Source of the DNA: Naegleria lovaniensis
Lineage: Eukaryota; Heterolobosea; Eutetramitea; Acrasida; Naegleriidae
Direction of reading: 5' to 3'
Length of the DNA stretch: 64,000 nt
Assembly (NCBI RefSeq): GCF_003324165.1
Contig: NW_025407863.1
Span: 328,060-392,059 of the forward strand
Each line of letters begins with the position of its first letter. Positions within the stretch are counted from its first letter, which is position 1. Made by a program: the position numbers and the translations under genes. Below are positions 54,719-64,000 of this stretch, piece by piece. The notes beneath the pieces are model-generated. The model was not told the origin of the DNA, searched no databases, and worked only from the letters and a program-made list of their open reading frames with translations.

Positions 54719-57230
54719 GGGTTTGGATAGGTGCCCAGCTTGACTTGTAATCTTAATTTTTCGACATGCTTAATGATGGGATTTTTAATTTTTATGAAAT
54801 CGTCGGGGATGGAGGTATATCTATGTGTTGATATGACTTTCATCCATTAATTATGGGTAATTATTGAACTGTATTCGCTTAAAGTAGACCTCTCGTGCAT
54901 GGTCGGGTTTTTCGTCATCTTTGATGTTGACCTTGATCCAAGTACATCATTCGATAGATTTTGAAGAGTAGTACATTCGTGCTAGCGACATCATTGGATA
55001 GTGAGCTAAGTTGGTTGAGTCGTTCAACAAATGGTGACAGGTTTCAAATTTTTGATAGAATTTAAGCGACACCATTTTTGTAGATCTCACGAAAATAATG
55101 GGGGTCATGATAGAGCATTCGATCAGGTTTAGGTAGTTTTCGAGAAAATCAAGTTTGAAGGAGTTTCAACGAGGTCAAAAATGACATGAAATTTTTCAAA
55201 AAAAATTAAAAAAAATGAAGCCAAACTTCCTGATTTTTGAGGTGATCATCATCAACATCGGTCATGTTTCATTATCATCATGTCATATTCATATTGATCA
55301 CATCAAATGTGCACATCATGATCAACATTTATGAGGAATATTTTGTGTGTATGAATACACATGGAAATGATAATCATCAAATAGTACTGGTTGGAATTGT
55401 AGTGAATTGCTCCCGTTGGATGTGATGATCATGGAATGAATCTGATGATCGGAATGTTGTTACAGTGATCAGAAACCATAGAATTGATCGTTGGTTCGGT
55501 TCAAAGTGATGATCATTTCATGGCTTTGTGTGATGTGAAGTGCGATGGTGGCTCTAGGGTAGAGCTGAAAAGTACGATCGAGACAAGTACTTCACAGAAC
55601 TTCATGAAATTGTATCAGATGGATGTTCTGATCATTCAAACAACAGATCATCAGTTTTATTCATTGACATGATTGTTTCATGGAATGGGAGCACTTCGCT
55701 TTTCTCGGAAATGATCATTTCTTGAGAAAGGGTATAACTCTCCTCTCTAGTTCATGTCATTCATTCTATCATCATTACACGTTATGATCATCATTATAGT
55801 AGTGTTTCATGTGATTGTGATTGGTTGAAAGTGATCATACTGAATTGTTGTTGGTATGTATTGTTGTATGATTGAATGATCATTTTATAACAATTCACTG
55901 ATTCAGTTTTTCGATAAACCGATGATTGCAATGTTGTATAATACATTGTGGAGAGTATTTATATGACTATTGATGATGGATATGATCATGATTGGTGGAG
56001 TATCATCATGAATGTCGTAGTGATGTGACACCATGTCCTTCCGAGAGTGAGTTTGTCATGAAGAATACATATGAACATGTTCGTCATGATGGGTGTGATA
56101 CATCCATGTTGTTTCACTCACTGATTCATCAATTTGTGGAAGTGGTGTTTCACTCTTTCAGTTCATTTTTCTTTTTCACATGATATTACGATATTGAGCA
56201 ATTACAAGAATATCACAGTGATTTTTATGATTGTTACACTAGGATACTGTTATTTTGAAATTTGTGAATTTATCATATGAGTTGATTTTGTTATGAGCAC
56301 ATGAGCTGTGTTGAAAATGATTATTAATTAATTTTTGAAGATTGTCAGAGAGTGATGTAGATAGTTTTTTATGGTAGATGAGATGGTGTACAACACATTG
56401 ATATTAATTGTTGTATTTGTTTATGTCTAGAATGTATTGTTGTTGAGCACCTGAGAAGATTTTGTCATGAAGTGCATTACAATGTGAGACATGGTTGTTT
56501 TTTTGAATAGTTGCAATCATCCATGTGTTGATCTTGTTCCATTGTGTTATTATTGATGTTGTGGAGTGTTGTGATTCATTGTGTGATGGAAGGATTCACT
56601 CATGTCACATTTGACACTCTTTCATGGATAGCCTGTGTTGATTCATGATGGCTATGTTGAAAATAAAGAGTTAATTCAGTGATTTTCATGATCAGTGCAT
56701 GTGAAATGTATCGTATATGTGGTTGATATGCGTTAATGTTCATGTCATCTTGATTTTGAATTTTGTCTGGATTTACTAACCCTATACTTCCGCATTTAGA
56801 ATTTATCCAAAAAAATACTGTTGTGATTGATCAGTGTTGTTTGGTGTTGTGATGACGGAATCATGATTGAAATCATTTGTAGTGATCGTAGATGTGTCCT
56901 TCAACCGTATTGGATACGTCTATCATGTTCGATGCGATCACTCAACCGATGAGCGTTCAAAGTTGTTTATGAAGAGTGATGAGATGAAACATAGTTGTTT
57001 GAATGTTCATTCAAGTTGATAAACATGCTTGTCATGATGGTGTGATCACTTGATAGTGAGTGTGTTGATCCATCAATTGTATGTGTTGAGCAATGTTTCA
57101 ATCATTACAATAAAGTTTGATGTTGTGGTGGATGACATCTTTGTTTTGTATATTAAATATTCTTTCATGATCATGAAGTACTCATGTCATAGTGTGAGTC
57201 CTATCATTTTGAAGTGTTGCTCAATGTTGT
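54719..57230 (+). repeat. Dispersed repeat, copy 1 (2.5 kb, lacks recombinase gene)
   Basis: It begins GGGTTTGGATAGGTG, which recurs at 57231 and 62861. The first 500 bp are almost identical to copies 2 and 3, with scattered indels, and homology to copy 2 runs to about 56800. The last part (about 57040-57225) matches sequence at 62240-62410, beyond the recombinase gene in copy 2. Copy 1 therefore looks like copy 2 without its internal segment. It joins copy 2 directly at 57230/57231. Short frames inside are not conserved as protein. Confidence 0.8.
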
Positions 57231-59334
57231 GGGTTTGGATAGGTGACCGCCTTGACTCGTAATCTTAATTTTTCGACATGCTTAATGATGGGATTTTTAA
57301 TTTTTATGAAATCGTCGGGGATGGAGGTATATCTATGTGTTGATATGACTTTCATCCATTAATTATGGGTAATTATTGAACTGTATTCGCTTAAAGTAGA
57401 CCTCTCGTGCATGGTCGGGTTTTTCGTCATCTTTGATGTTGAGCTTGATCCAAGCACATCATTCGATAGATTTTGAAGAGTAGTACATTCGTGCTAGCGA
57501 CATCATTGGATAGTGAGCTAAGTTGGTTGAGTAGTTCAACAAATGGTGACAGGTGTCAAATTTTTGATAGAATTTAAGCGACACCTTTTTTGTAGATCTC
57601 ACGAAAATAATGGGGGTCATGATAGAGCATTCGATCAGGTTTAGGGTAGTTTTCGAGAAAATCAAGTTTGAAGGAGTTTCATCGAGGTCAAAAATGAAAT
57701 GAAAATTTTTCAAAAAAAAATTAAAAAAAAATGAAGCCAAAACTCCCTGCATTTTTGACAGGATCATCATCAACATCGGGTCATGTTTCCATTCATCATC
57801 ATGTCATATTTATATTGATCACATCAAATGTGCACATCATGATCAACATTTATCAGGAATATTTTGTGTGTATGAATACACATGGAAATGATAATCATCA
57901 AATAGTAGCGGTTAGAATTGTAGTGAACTGGTTCCGTTGGATGTGATGATCATGGAATGAATCTGATGATCGGAATGTTGTTACAGTGATCAGAAACCAT
58001 GGAATTGATCGTTGGTTCGGTTCAAAGTGATGGTCATTTCATGAATGGTATTCAAGTGAAGTGTGATGGTGGCTCTATGGCAGAGCTGAAAAGTACGATC
58101 GAGACAAGCACTTTACAGAACTTCATGAAATTGATATGGATGGATGTTCTGATCGTTCAAACAACAGATCATCAGTTTTATTCATTGACATGATTGTTTC
58201 ATGGAATGGGAGCACTTCGCTTTTCTCGGAAATGATCATTTCTTGAGGAAGGGTACAACTCTCCTCTCTTGTTCATGTCATTCATTCTATCATCATGACA
58301 CGTTGTGATGATCATTGTAGAAGTGTTTCATGTGATTATGAATGGTTGAAAGTGATCATGATGAATTGTTGTTGGTATGTATTGTTGTATGATTGAATGA
58401 ACATTTTATAACAATTGACTGGTTCAGTTTTTCGATAAACCAATGATTGCAATGTTGTATAATACATTGTGGAGAGTATTTCTATGACTATTGATGATGG
58501 ATATGATCATAATTGGTGGAGTATCATGATGAATGTTGTGGTGGTTTAATACCATGTCCTTCCGAGAGTGAGTTTGTCATGAACAATACATATCAACATG
58601 TTCGTCATGATGAGTATGACACATCCATGTTGATTGCACTCACTGATTCATCAACTTGTGGAAGTGGTGTTTCACTCTTTCAATTCATTTTTCTTTTTCA
58701 CGTGATATTACGATGTTGAATAATTACAAGAATATCACAGTGACTTTATAAGATATTATATAGTATGATATTGTTATTTTGAAATTTGGGGAATTTATCT
58801 ATACGAGTTGATTTTGGAATGAGCCACCTGAGAACTGAAGAAGATGATTATTAATTAATTTTTGAAGAGTTGGGTTGAGAATGATATAGATAGTTTTTTA
58901 TGGTAGACGACACGGTGGACAACACATTGACATTAATTGTTGTATTTGTTCATGTCAAGAATACATCATTGTTGAGCACCTGAGAAGATTTCGTCATGAA
59001 GAGCATTACAGTGTGAGACATAGTTTTTTTCTTGAGTTGTTGCAATGATCCCTGTGTTGACCTTCTTCAATAGTGTTGTTATTCATTTTGTGGAATGCTG
59101 TGATGCCTTGTGTGATTGAAGAATTCATTCATGTCATGTTTTGTTCTTTTTCATAGAGAGCATGTTGGTTCATGGTGGCTATATTGATAACAAATAATTA
59201 ATTCAATGATTTTCATGATCAGCGCATCTGAAATGTATGGTATATGTGGATGGTATGTGTCAATGTTCAGGTCATTTAGTTTTTGAATTTTGTCCAGAAT
59301 TATTGAACTCATACTACCGGATTTGGATCTCTTG
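57231..59334 (+). repeat. Dispersed repeat, copy 2, left part
   Basis: This is closely similar to copy 1 over about 2.1 kb and to copy 3 over at least the 1.1 kb visible there. It ends near 59335, where homology to copy 1 is lost, and the recombinase-bearing segment begins. The right part resumes near 62211. Confidence 0.8.
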
Positions 59335-62210
59335 CGAAAATCAAGTGGCTGAATCATTGGAAAACGATTAATTGATTGCATTTATTTAAGGACGGTATCA
59401 TATTTTATTGTCACAATTTATTCATACTCAATTTCGTCATGGTTACTGCTAGTTCGTTTAGATTTTAAAAACTCTACAAAGTGTTCGAGATGTAAAATCT
59501 CGGATTCTGTCAAATTCATGTCTAAAAGGTTTGTGATAAACCTTTTTTGAAATTCTTTGTGATGGATTGTAGAATAGTTTTTGTCATTGATTTGGTTGTC
59601 GATGATTGAATTTCCATTTTCAGTTGATGGTTGTTGAAAAATTCTATAATGTTTGTCTGCTGTGATTCTAGAATGATTCATTCCTTTGTCTAGGATGACC
59701 AAATCTTTGGCTGATAGGTTTTTCAAATCTTTTATGTGAGAGTTATAATGTGTTCTTATTAATTGGTTGTTGAGTGCAACTTTACCGTGTTCCTTTGTTA
59801 CTCGCTTCAACAGCTCTCGAAAGCCTTTTCCTCTTGAATTATGAATTGTTATGGGTGTTTTTGATGGAGTATAAGCTAATGCTAGTTTTTCATGATCATG
59901 TGAATCAATATAAATTGGTAGGAATTCAGTATAGAAGTGGATCAGCAAGCAATTAGCAATACCTAAAGGAAAACAAGCTTCATCTGGTGTTCGGTGCATC
60001 TTTTGAGCATTTCTAACTGTATCGAAAATGAAATAGAATTGATAATACTGTTCTTGTGTGACAGGATCTTTGAATTCAAAACATTTTACATCCTTCATTA
60101 AGCTTTGATAATAAACTTGTGCACGATTCGCGTAAGTGTACATGCTGAACCAAAAAATGAAATTTTCCATAAATTGATTTCCTTTGGATGTGACAAGCTT
60201 GAGTTTCTGCTCTTGAGTAAATTGTTCACTATAAAACATTTTAGTCCATGCAAGGATTATATGATATGATCTCTTAATGCATTTCCAAAAGTTATTTGGA
60301 GTCATGTATTTGCCATATCTTTGTAGATGTGACATTGCATGTGTCATAGCGAGCCATTCATCTCGTTCTTTGTTCGTTTTGGTGTAGTATGTATTAACAG
60401 TACTCTTGGCTTCCATTAATTTTGAACCAATGTCAAAATTATGAATTAAAGATCTTGTTTGAGATAAATAATTTAACACTATAGAAAGGGCTTCTACTTT
60501 TCTTCTTCTAGTGTTAGGAGAAAGATATTGAAGTTGTTCATCATCGTTCAATGCAAATAAGTACGAATCTAAAATGGTTGTATCAAGAAAATATTGAAAG
60601 AAATCCTCTGGAATGAGAAGCTTGTTGAGTACAAAGATTGCATAATTCAGAAATATTGAGAGTCCTGATAGGAAAGTCTCTTCACTTTCTAAAAAACCAT
60701 TCTTCTTCTTTTTCTTTCTTGATTTAGAGTTGACTGTATTGAATACATAAGTGCATATGTCATCAATTTGAGGAAATTGTTCTTTCAACCATTCAATGTG
60801 AGCTAGTCCATGCTGATTGAATCTCATTTTAAGAGTCTTGGATTTCTGTTTGTTGCTTCGATTGTTCAACCACTTTTCTATATGTCCGGTCAAAAATAAC
60901 CGTGCAACGTTGTTACTAATTAATTTCACAGATTCGTTCTCATTGTCATTGTGTTCTGATGGATCTAAATGATTAATTTTCAACGAGGCTTCTTGGTTCG
61001 ATGATTTGAATTCATATATCAAATCTTCATCAGGGAAGTCTTCTTTGAATTTATCTTTCCATTTGCCAATAAGTTCTTGAGACGGCTGAATTATCAACTT
61101 CCCTCCTGGAGGATTAGGGATTGGCCTGTATTGATATTGATACTTCTCCCTTGATCCATTGAGATGGTTATTAATGTTTCTGTTGTTGGATGAGTGAAGT
61201 TGTACTCTTGTTGAAAGACATGTCATGTGGTTCAATTGTTTATCACACTCAATGACTTCTTCACGCATTTCTTGTTCAATGTATAATTTCATTTTCTTTT
61301 GTGGGTCATGAATAGCACGAAATGGTACTAAATTGGACCTATAATATTTTTCGTACACTCCTTGAGAATTTTTCCAGGTTTTACAGTGTATCCATGCGAA
61401 CGAATACGATGGAGTACAAAAAGGTAAATAACGATGACGTTGATCATTTGGTAATCGAGCATTTCCGTCTTTCTTGAGCACAAACAAGTACAAAACTTGC
61501 TTGTTTCCTTGTAGTTTGAACCCTGATGGAAGAATCTTGTGATTGATGATGAACTTCATTGCTTCTAGTGTGTGTTTGTAATTATGAGCATCAGAAGATT
61601 CATTATCATCAGAATCGGAAGCACTCTCCTCATCAGTTGTGCTAAATTCCTCGAAATCATCATCATCATCATCAAATTGATCATCATTCTCTTCGATCAA
61701 CTCTTCCAAATCGTCCTCGTCACTTGTATCAATCATGTCCGTCTCATCGTCAATGATTACAGGGTCATTGATATTCTCACCAGCTCCTGATGGTGGTCGA
61801 TGTATTTTTTTTGTGGTTGATAAGTTCCAACTGAACGGATCATCGTTGTACAACAAATTAAACTCATCTTCTTCTGTCAATTGATTCAAACTTGATGACT
61901 CCGTTACAGTTGCTTTACGTTTTACTCCTCGTTTGTTGTTTGATGTTGATGGAAGCATTGTTGATGTTTTTTTTAAAATTAAAAATTGGTTGTAAGTCTT
62001 TGTTAAGTATTATTCTATTTAAGGATAGATGTTGAAATGACTGAAGTGTTTAGGATCATAGATAGCCCTTCGACAGAAGTGTTTGTCTCCTCAACGTTTT
62101 TCATGTCATTTCAGATTGTTTTCAATATTCATTTTCAGCAAAGCGATGAATAATACTGTTCGCGAATAGTGATACAATAATGAATCCAATTGTGTGTTCA
62201 ACATGCTGAA
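59335..62210. mobile_element. Crypton-like tyrosine-recombinase element embedded in the repeat
   Basis: This segment interrupts copy 2 relative to copy 1 and carries one large gene encoding a tyrosine-recombinase-like protein. No reverse transcriptase, RNase H or DDE transposase is visible, and no terminal inverted repeats are obvious. That combination fits Cryptons. A 10-bp direct repeat TATTTAAGGA lies at 59383-59392 and 62016-62025, just outside the gene, and might mark the ends. Boundaries are approximate, judged by eye. Confidence 0.55.
59418..61958 (-). CDS. Tyrosine-recombinase-like protein (YR), 846 residues
   Basis: A single exon encodes 846 residues. The N-terminus is polar with a long Asp/Glu tract (about 65-115) and no known fold. 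A Lys/Arg patch lies near 415. The C-terminal third resembles a tyrosine recombinase catalytic domain: an arginine in YTYANRAQVYYQ (about 612), a second arginine in QLIRTHYNSH (about 735), and MNHSRITADKHYRIF with the candidate nucleophile Tyr near 771. The usual His before the second Arg is Gln here. The enzyme would cut and rejoin DNA through a 3'-phosphotyrosine link. The frame is intact, so the element may be recently active. Identification rests on motif order only. Confidence 0.62.
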   Translation of the reverse strand: MLPSTSNNKRGVKRKATVTESSSLNQLTEEDEFNLLYNDDPFSWNLSTTKKIHRPPSGAGENINDPVIIDDETDMIDTSDEDDLEELIEENDDQFDDDDDDFEEFSTTDEESASDSDDNESSDAHNYKHTLEAMKFIINHKILPSGFKLQGNKQVLYLFVLKKDGNARLPNDQRHRYLPFCTPSYSFAWIHCKTWKNSQGVYEKYYRSNLVPFRAIHDPQKKMKLYIEQEMREEVIECDKQLNHMTCLSTRVQLHSSNNRNINNHLNGSREKYQYQYRPIPNPPGGKLIIQPSQELIGKWKDKFKEDFPDEDLIYEFKSSNQEASLKINHLDPSEHNDNENESVKLISNNVARLFLTGHIEKWLNNRSNKQKSKTLKMRFNQHGLAHIEWLKEQFPQIDDICTYVFNTVNSKSRKKKKKNGFLESEETFLSGLSIFLNYAIFVLNKLLIPEDFFQYFLDTTILDSYLFALNDDEQLQYLSPNTRRRKVEALSIVLNYLSQTRSLIHNFDIGSKLMEAKSTVNTYYTKTNKERDEWLAMTHAMSHLQRYGKYMTPNNFWKCIKRSYHIILAWTKMFYSEQFTQEQKLKLVTSKGNQFMENFIFWFSMYTYANRAQVYYQSLMKDVKCFEFKDPVTQEQYYQFYFIFDTVRNAQKMHRTPDEACFPLGIANCLLIHFYTEFLPIYIDSHDHEKLALAYTPSKTPITIHNSRGKGFRELLKRVTKEHGKVALNNQLIRTHYNSHIKDLKNLSAKDLVILDKGMNHSRITADKHYRIFQQPSTENGNSIIDNQINDKNYSTIHHKEFQKRFITNLLDMNLTESEILHLEHFVEFLKSKRTSSNHDEIEYE

Positions 62211-62420
62211 TTTGATTACCATGATGATGTGTGATTATATGACAGTGATCGAGTTGGTTCATCAGTTGTATATGTTGAGTAAAGTTCCGACTATTGGCAT
62301 TAAACACGATGGTATGATGGATGAGATTTTTGATGTGAATGTGTAATATTCTATCATTATCGTGAAGTACTCATGTTGTAGTACATGTCATATCATTTTG
62401 AAGTGTTATGAATGGTTGAA
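62211..62420 (+). repeat. Dispersed repeat, copy 2, right part
   Basis: This stretch resembles the end of copy 1 (about 57040-57225), for example TCATCAGTTGTATATGTTGAG against the same motif there, and GTGAAGTACTCATG in both. It shows that the recombinase segment lies inside a repeat unit. Confidence 0.6.
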
Positions 62421-62860
62421 TGTATGGTGTTGTATGAGTGTTCGAAAAAATTGTGAGCATAAATGTATATATGGATACATGAGAGTGATGGTATCACGAA
62501 ACACTCATGAACTGTCCTTTGATGTGAGTGTTGCATGTTGATAAAGTTTGGTTTATTGTGTATTTATAATTGTTGAGTAAATTGAAAAATGGTGATTTGA
62601 AATAGTAAGGGTTCATAAAAAATAGTTAAGGATTTGAGGGTTAGTTACAGTCATTAATGGATTGAGGGTTAATTAATTATATTAAGATTTTATAACATAG
62701 ATAAGGGTTAATTAAAAAAGATTAAGGACAATTAAAATTAACAAACCTTCTTGGTCTTAGTCTTTTTACATGGGTTTGATAAAAATTCCACTCTTTGGGT
62801 TTACTCTTTGGGTTTACTCTTTGGGTTTACTTTGGGTTTACTCTTGGGTTTGGATAGGTT
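62421..62860. other. Unique spacer with G-rich telomere-like tracts and minisatellite
   Basis: The part at about 62600-62740 holds several degenerate (T)TAAGGG/GAGGGTTA blocks. From about 62790 to 62860 there are three or more tandem CTCTTTGGGTTTA units, then two TTGGGTTTGGATAGG units that merge into the start of copy 3. Nothing here looks coding. Confidence 0.55.
62790..62860. repeat. 13-bp minisatellite bordering repeat copy 3
   Basis: CTCTTTGGGTTTA is repeated three times, followed by one shortened copy, then TTGGGTTTGGATAGG units. The last unit overlaps the conserved repeat start, so the minisatellite may have arisen from the repeat end. Confidence 0.7.
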
Positions 62861-64000
62861 GGGTTTGGATAGGTGACCGCCTTGACTTGTAATCTTAATT
62901 TTTCGACATGCTTAATCATGGGATTTTTAATTTTTATGAAATCGTCGGGGATGGAGGTATATCTATGTGTTGATATGACTTTCATCCGTTAATTATGGGT
63001 AATTATTGAACTGTACTCGCTTAAAGTAGACCTCTCGTGCATGGTCGGGGTTTTCGTCATCTTTGATGTTGAGCTTGATCCAAGCACATCATTCGATAGA
63101 TTTTGAAGAGTAGTACATTCGTGCTAGCGACATCATTGGATAGTGAGCTAAGTTGGTTGAGTAGTTCAACAAATGGTGACAGGTGTCAAATTTTTGATAG
63201 AATTTAAGCGACACCTTTTTTGTAGATCTCACGAAAATAATGGGGTCATGATAGAGCATTCGATCAGGTTTAGGGTAGTTTTCGAGAAAATCAAGTTTAA
63301 AGGAGTTTCATCGAGGTCAAAAATGAAATGAAAATTTTTCAAAAAAAAATTAAAAAAAAATGAAGCCAAAACTCCCTGCATTTTTGACAGGATCATCATC
63401 AACATCGGGTCATGTTTCCATTCATCATCATGTCATATTTATATTGATCACATCGAATGTGTACATCATGGTCAACATTCATCAGGAATATTTTGTGTGT
63501 ATGAATACACATGGAAATGATAATCATCAAATAGTAGCGGTTAGAATTGTAGTGAACTGGTTCCGTTGGATGTGATGATCATGGAATGAATCTGATGATC
63601 GGAATGTTGTTACAGTGATCAGAAACCATGGAATTGATCGTTGGTTCAGTTCAAAGTGATGGTCATGTCATGAATGGTATTCAAGTGAAGTGTGCTGATG
63701 GCTCTATGGTAGAGCTGAAAAGTACGATCGAGACAAGCACTTCACAGAACTTCATGAAATTGATATGGATGGATGTTCTGATCATTCAAACAACAGATCA
63801 TCAGTTTTATTCATTGGCATGATTGTTTCATGGAATGGGAGCACTTCGCTTTTCTCGGAAATGATCATTTCTTGAGGAAGGGTACAACTCTCCTCTCTTG
63901 TTCATGTCATTCATTCTATCATCATGACACGTTGTGGTCATCATTGTGGAAGTGTTTCATGTGATTGTGAGTGGTTGAAAGTGATCATGATGAATTGTTG
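62861..64000 (+). repeat. Dispersed repeat, copy 3 (truncated by window end)
   Basis: It is nearly identical to copy 2 from its first base, more so than to copy 1, so copies 2 and 3 diverged more recently or were homogenised. Small frames at 63360-63575 and 63628-63822 match those in copy 2, but their differences are mostly amino-acid-changing, which argues against coding. Confidence 0.8.

Noticed and set aside
57459-57776. 105-codon minus-strand frame in repeat copy 2
   Set aside because: The corresponding part of copy 1 differs by several indels, and there is no family similarity.
55484-58193. Short open frames inside the repeats (60-71 codons, conserved among copies)
   Set aside because: Differences between copies 2 and 3 mostly change amino acids, and copy 1 breaks the frame at some sites, so they look like byproducts of nucleotide repeats.
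1-64000. CRISPR arrays, rRNA genes or bacterial operon signals
   Set aside because: None is visible; the window has eukaryotic gene structure with spliceosomal introns.

Overview
The window looks like nuclear DNA of a free-living heterolobosean amoeba, most consistent with Naegleria; this is an inference and the species is not resolved. The DNA is A+T rich and gene dense on both strands. Introns are few, short and GT-AG. Many start codons sit directly after runs of A. Proteins carry long Ser/Thr/Asn/Gln-rich stretches. The gene content (PPi-linked PPDK, a DOCK/RasGEF giant, 7TM-RGS receptor, NHL-repeat proteins, F-box/LRR-like protein) fits an amoeboid protist. All exon structures were worked out by eye from splice signals, reading phase and family motifs; no alignment or transcript data were available.

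Positions 1-31.7 kb hold the 3' end of a coiled-coil gene, a Ser-rich protein with a coiled coil, a STE-type protein kinase with a 1,200-residue N-terminal extension, a divergent mitochondrial carrier, an ELO fatty-acid elongase, a small multi-exon membrane protein, a PPDK fused to an adenylate-kinase-type NMP kinase, gamma-SNAP, a 7TM-RGS protein, an EEP-fold phosphatase/nuclease, a 2,429-residue DOCK-like protein ending in a RasGEF, a 2H phosphoesterase and a calpain with VHL-like N-terminal domains. Several neighbours are convergent with very short gaps, so their 3' UTRs probably overlap.

Positions 31.8-54.4 kb hold an ISG12/IFI27-like gene with an in-frame stop, a tandem pair of Zn2Cys6 transcription factors, an AF4/FMR2-like protein, a four-exon GBF1-type ArfGEF, an F-box/LRR-like protein, a decayed NHL-repeat gene and an NHL-BTB protein with a one-base frameshift. 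Vesicle traffic and small-GTPase control recur (ArfGEF, gamma-SNAP, RasGEF, RGS), but the genes do not form an operon-like unit.

Positions 54.7-64 kb are repetitive. Three direct copies of a repeat begin with the same sequence at 54719, 57231 and 62861; the third runs off the window. The second copy is split by a roughly 2.9 kb segment carrying an 846-residue tyrosine-recombinase-like gene, which suggests a Crypton-like mobile element. Telomere-like G-rich tracts and a 13-bp minisatellite lie just before copy 3, so this may be a subtelomeric or otherwise unstable region.

The main candidates for something new are the PPDK-adenylate kinase fusion with a predicted acylated N-terminus, the DOCK-RasGEF chimera, and the recombinase-bearing repeat family. 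Three genes each appear to have lost one G from a G run, which may reflect sequence error rather than biology.
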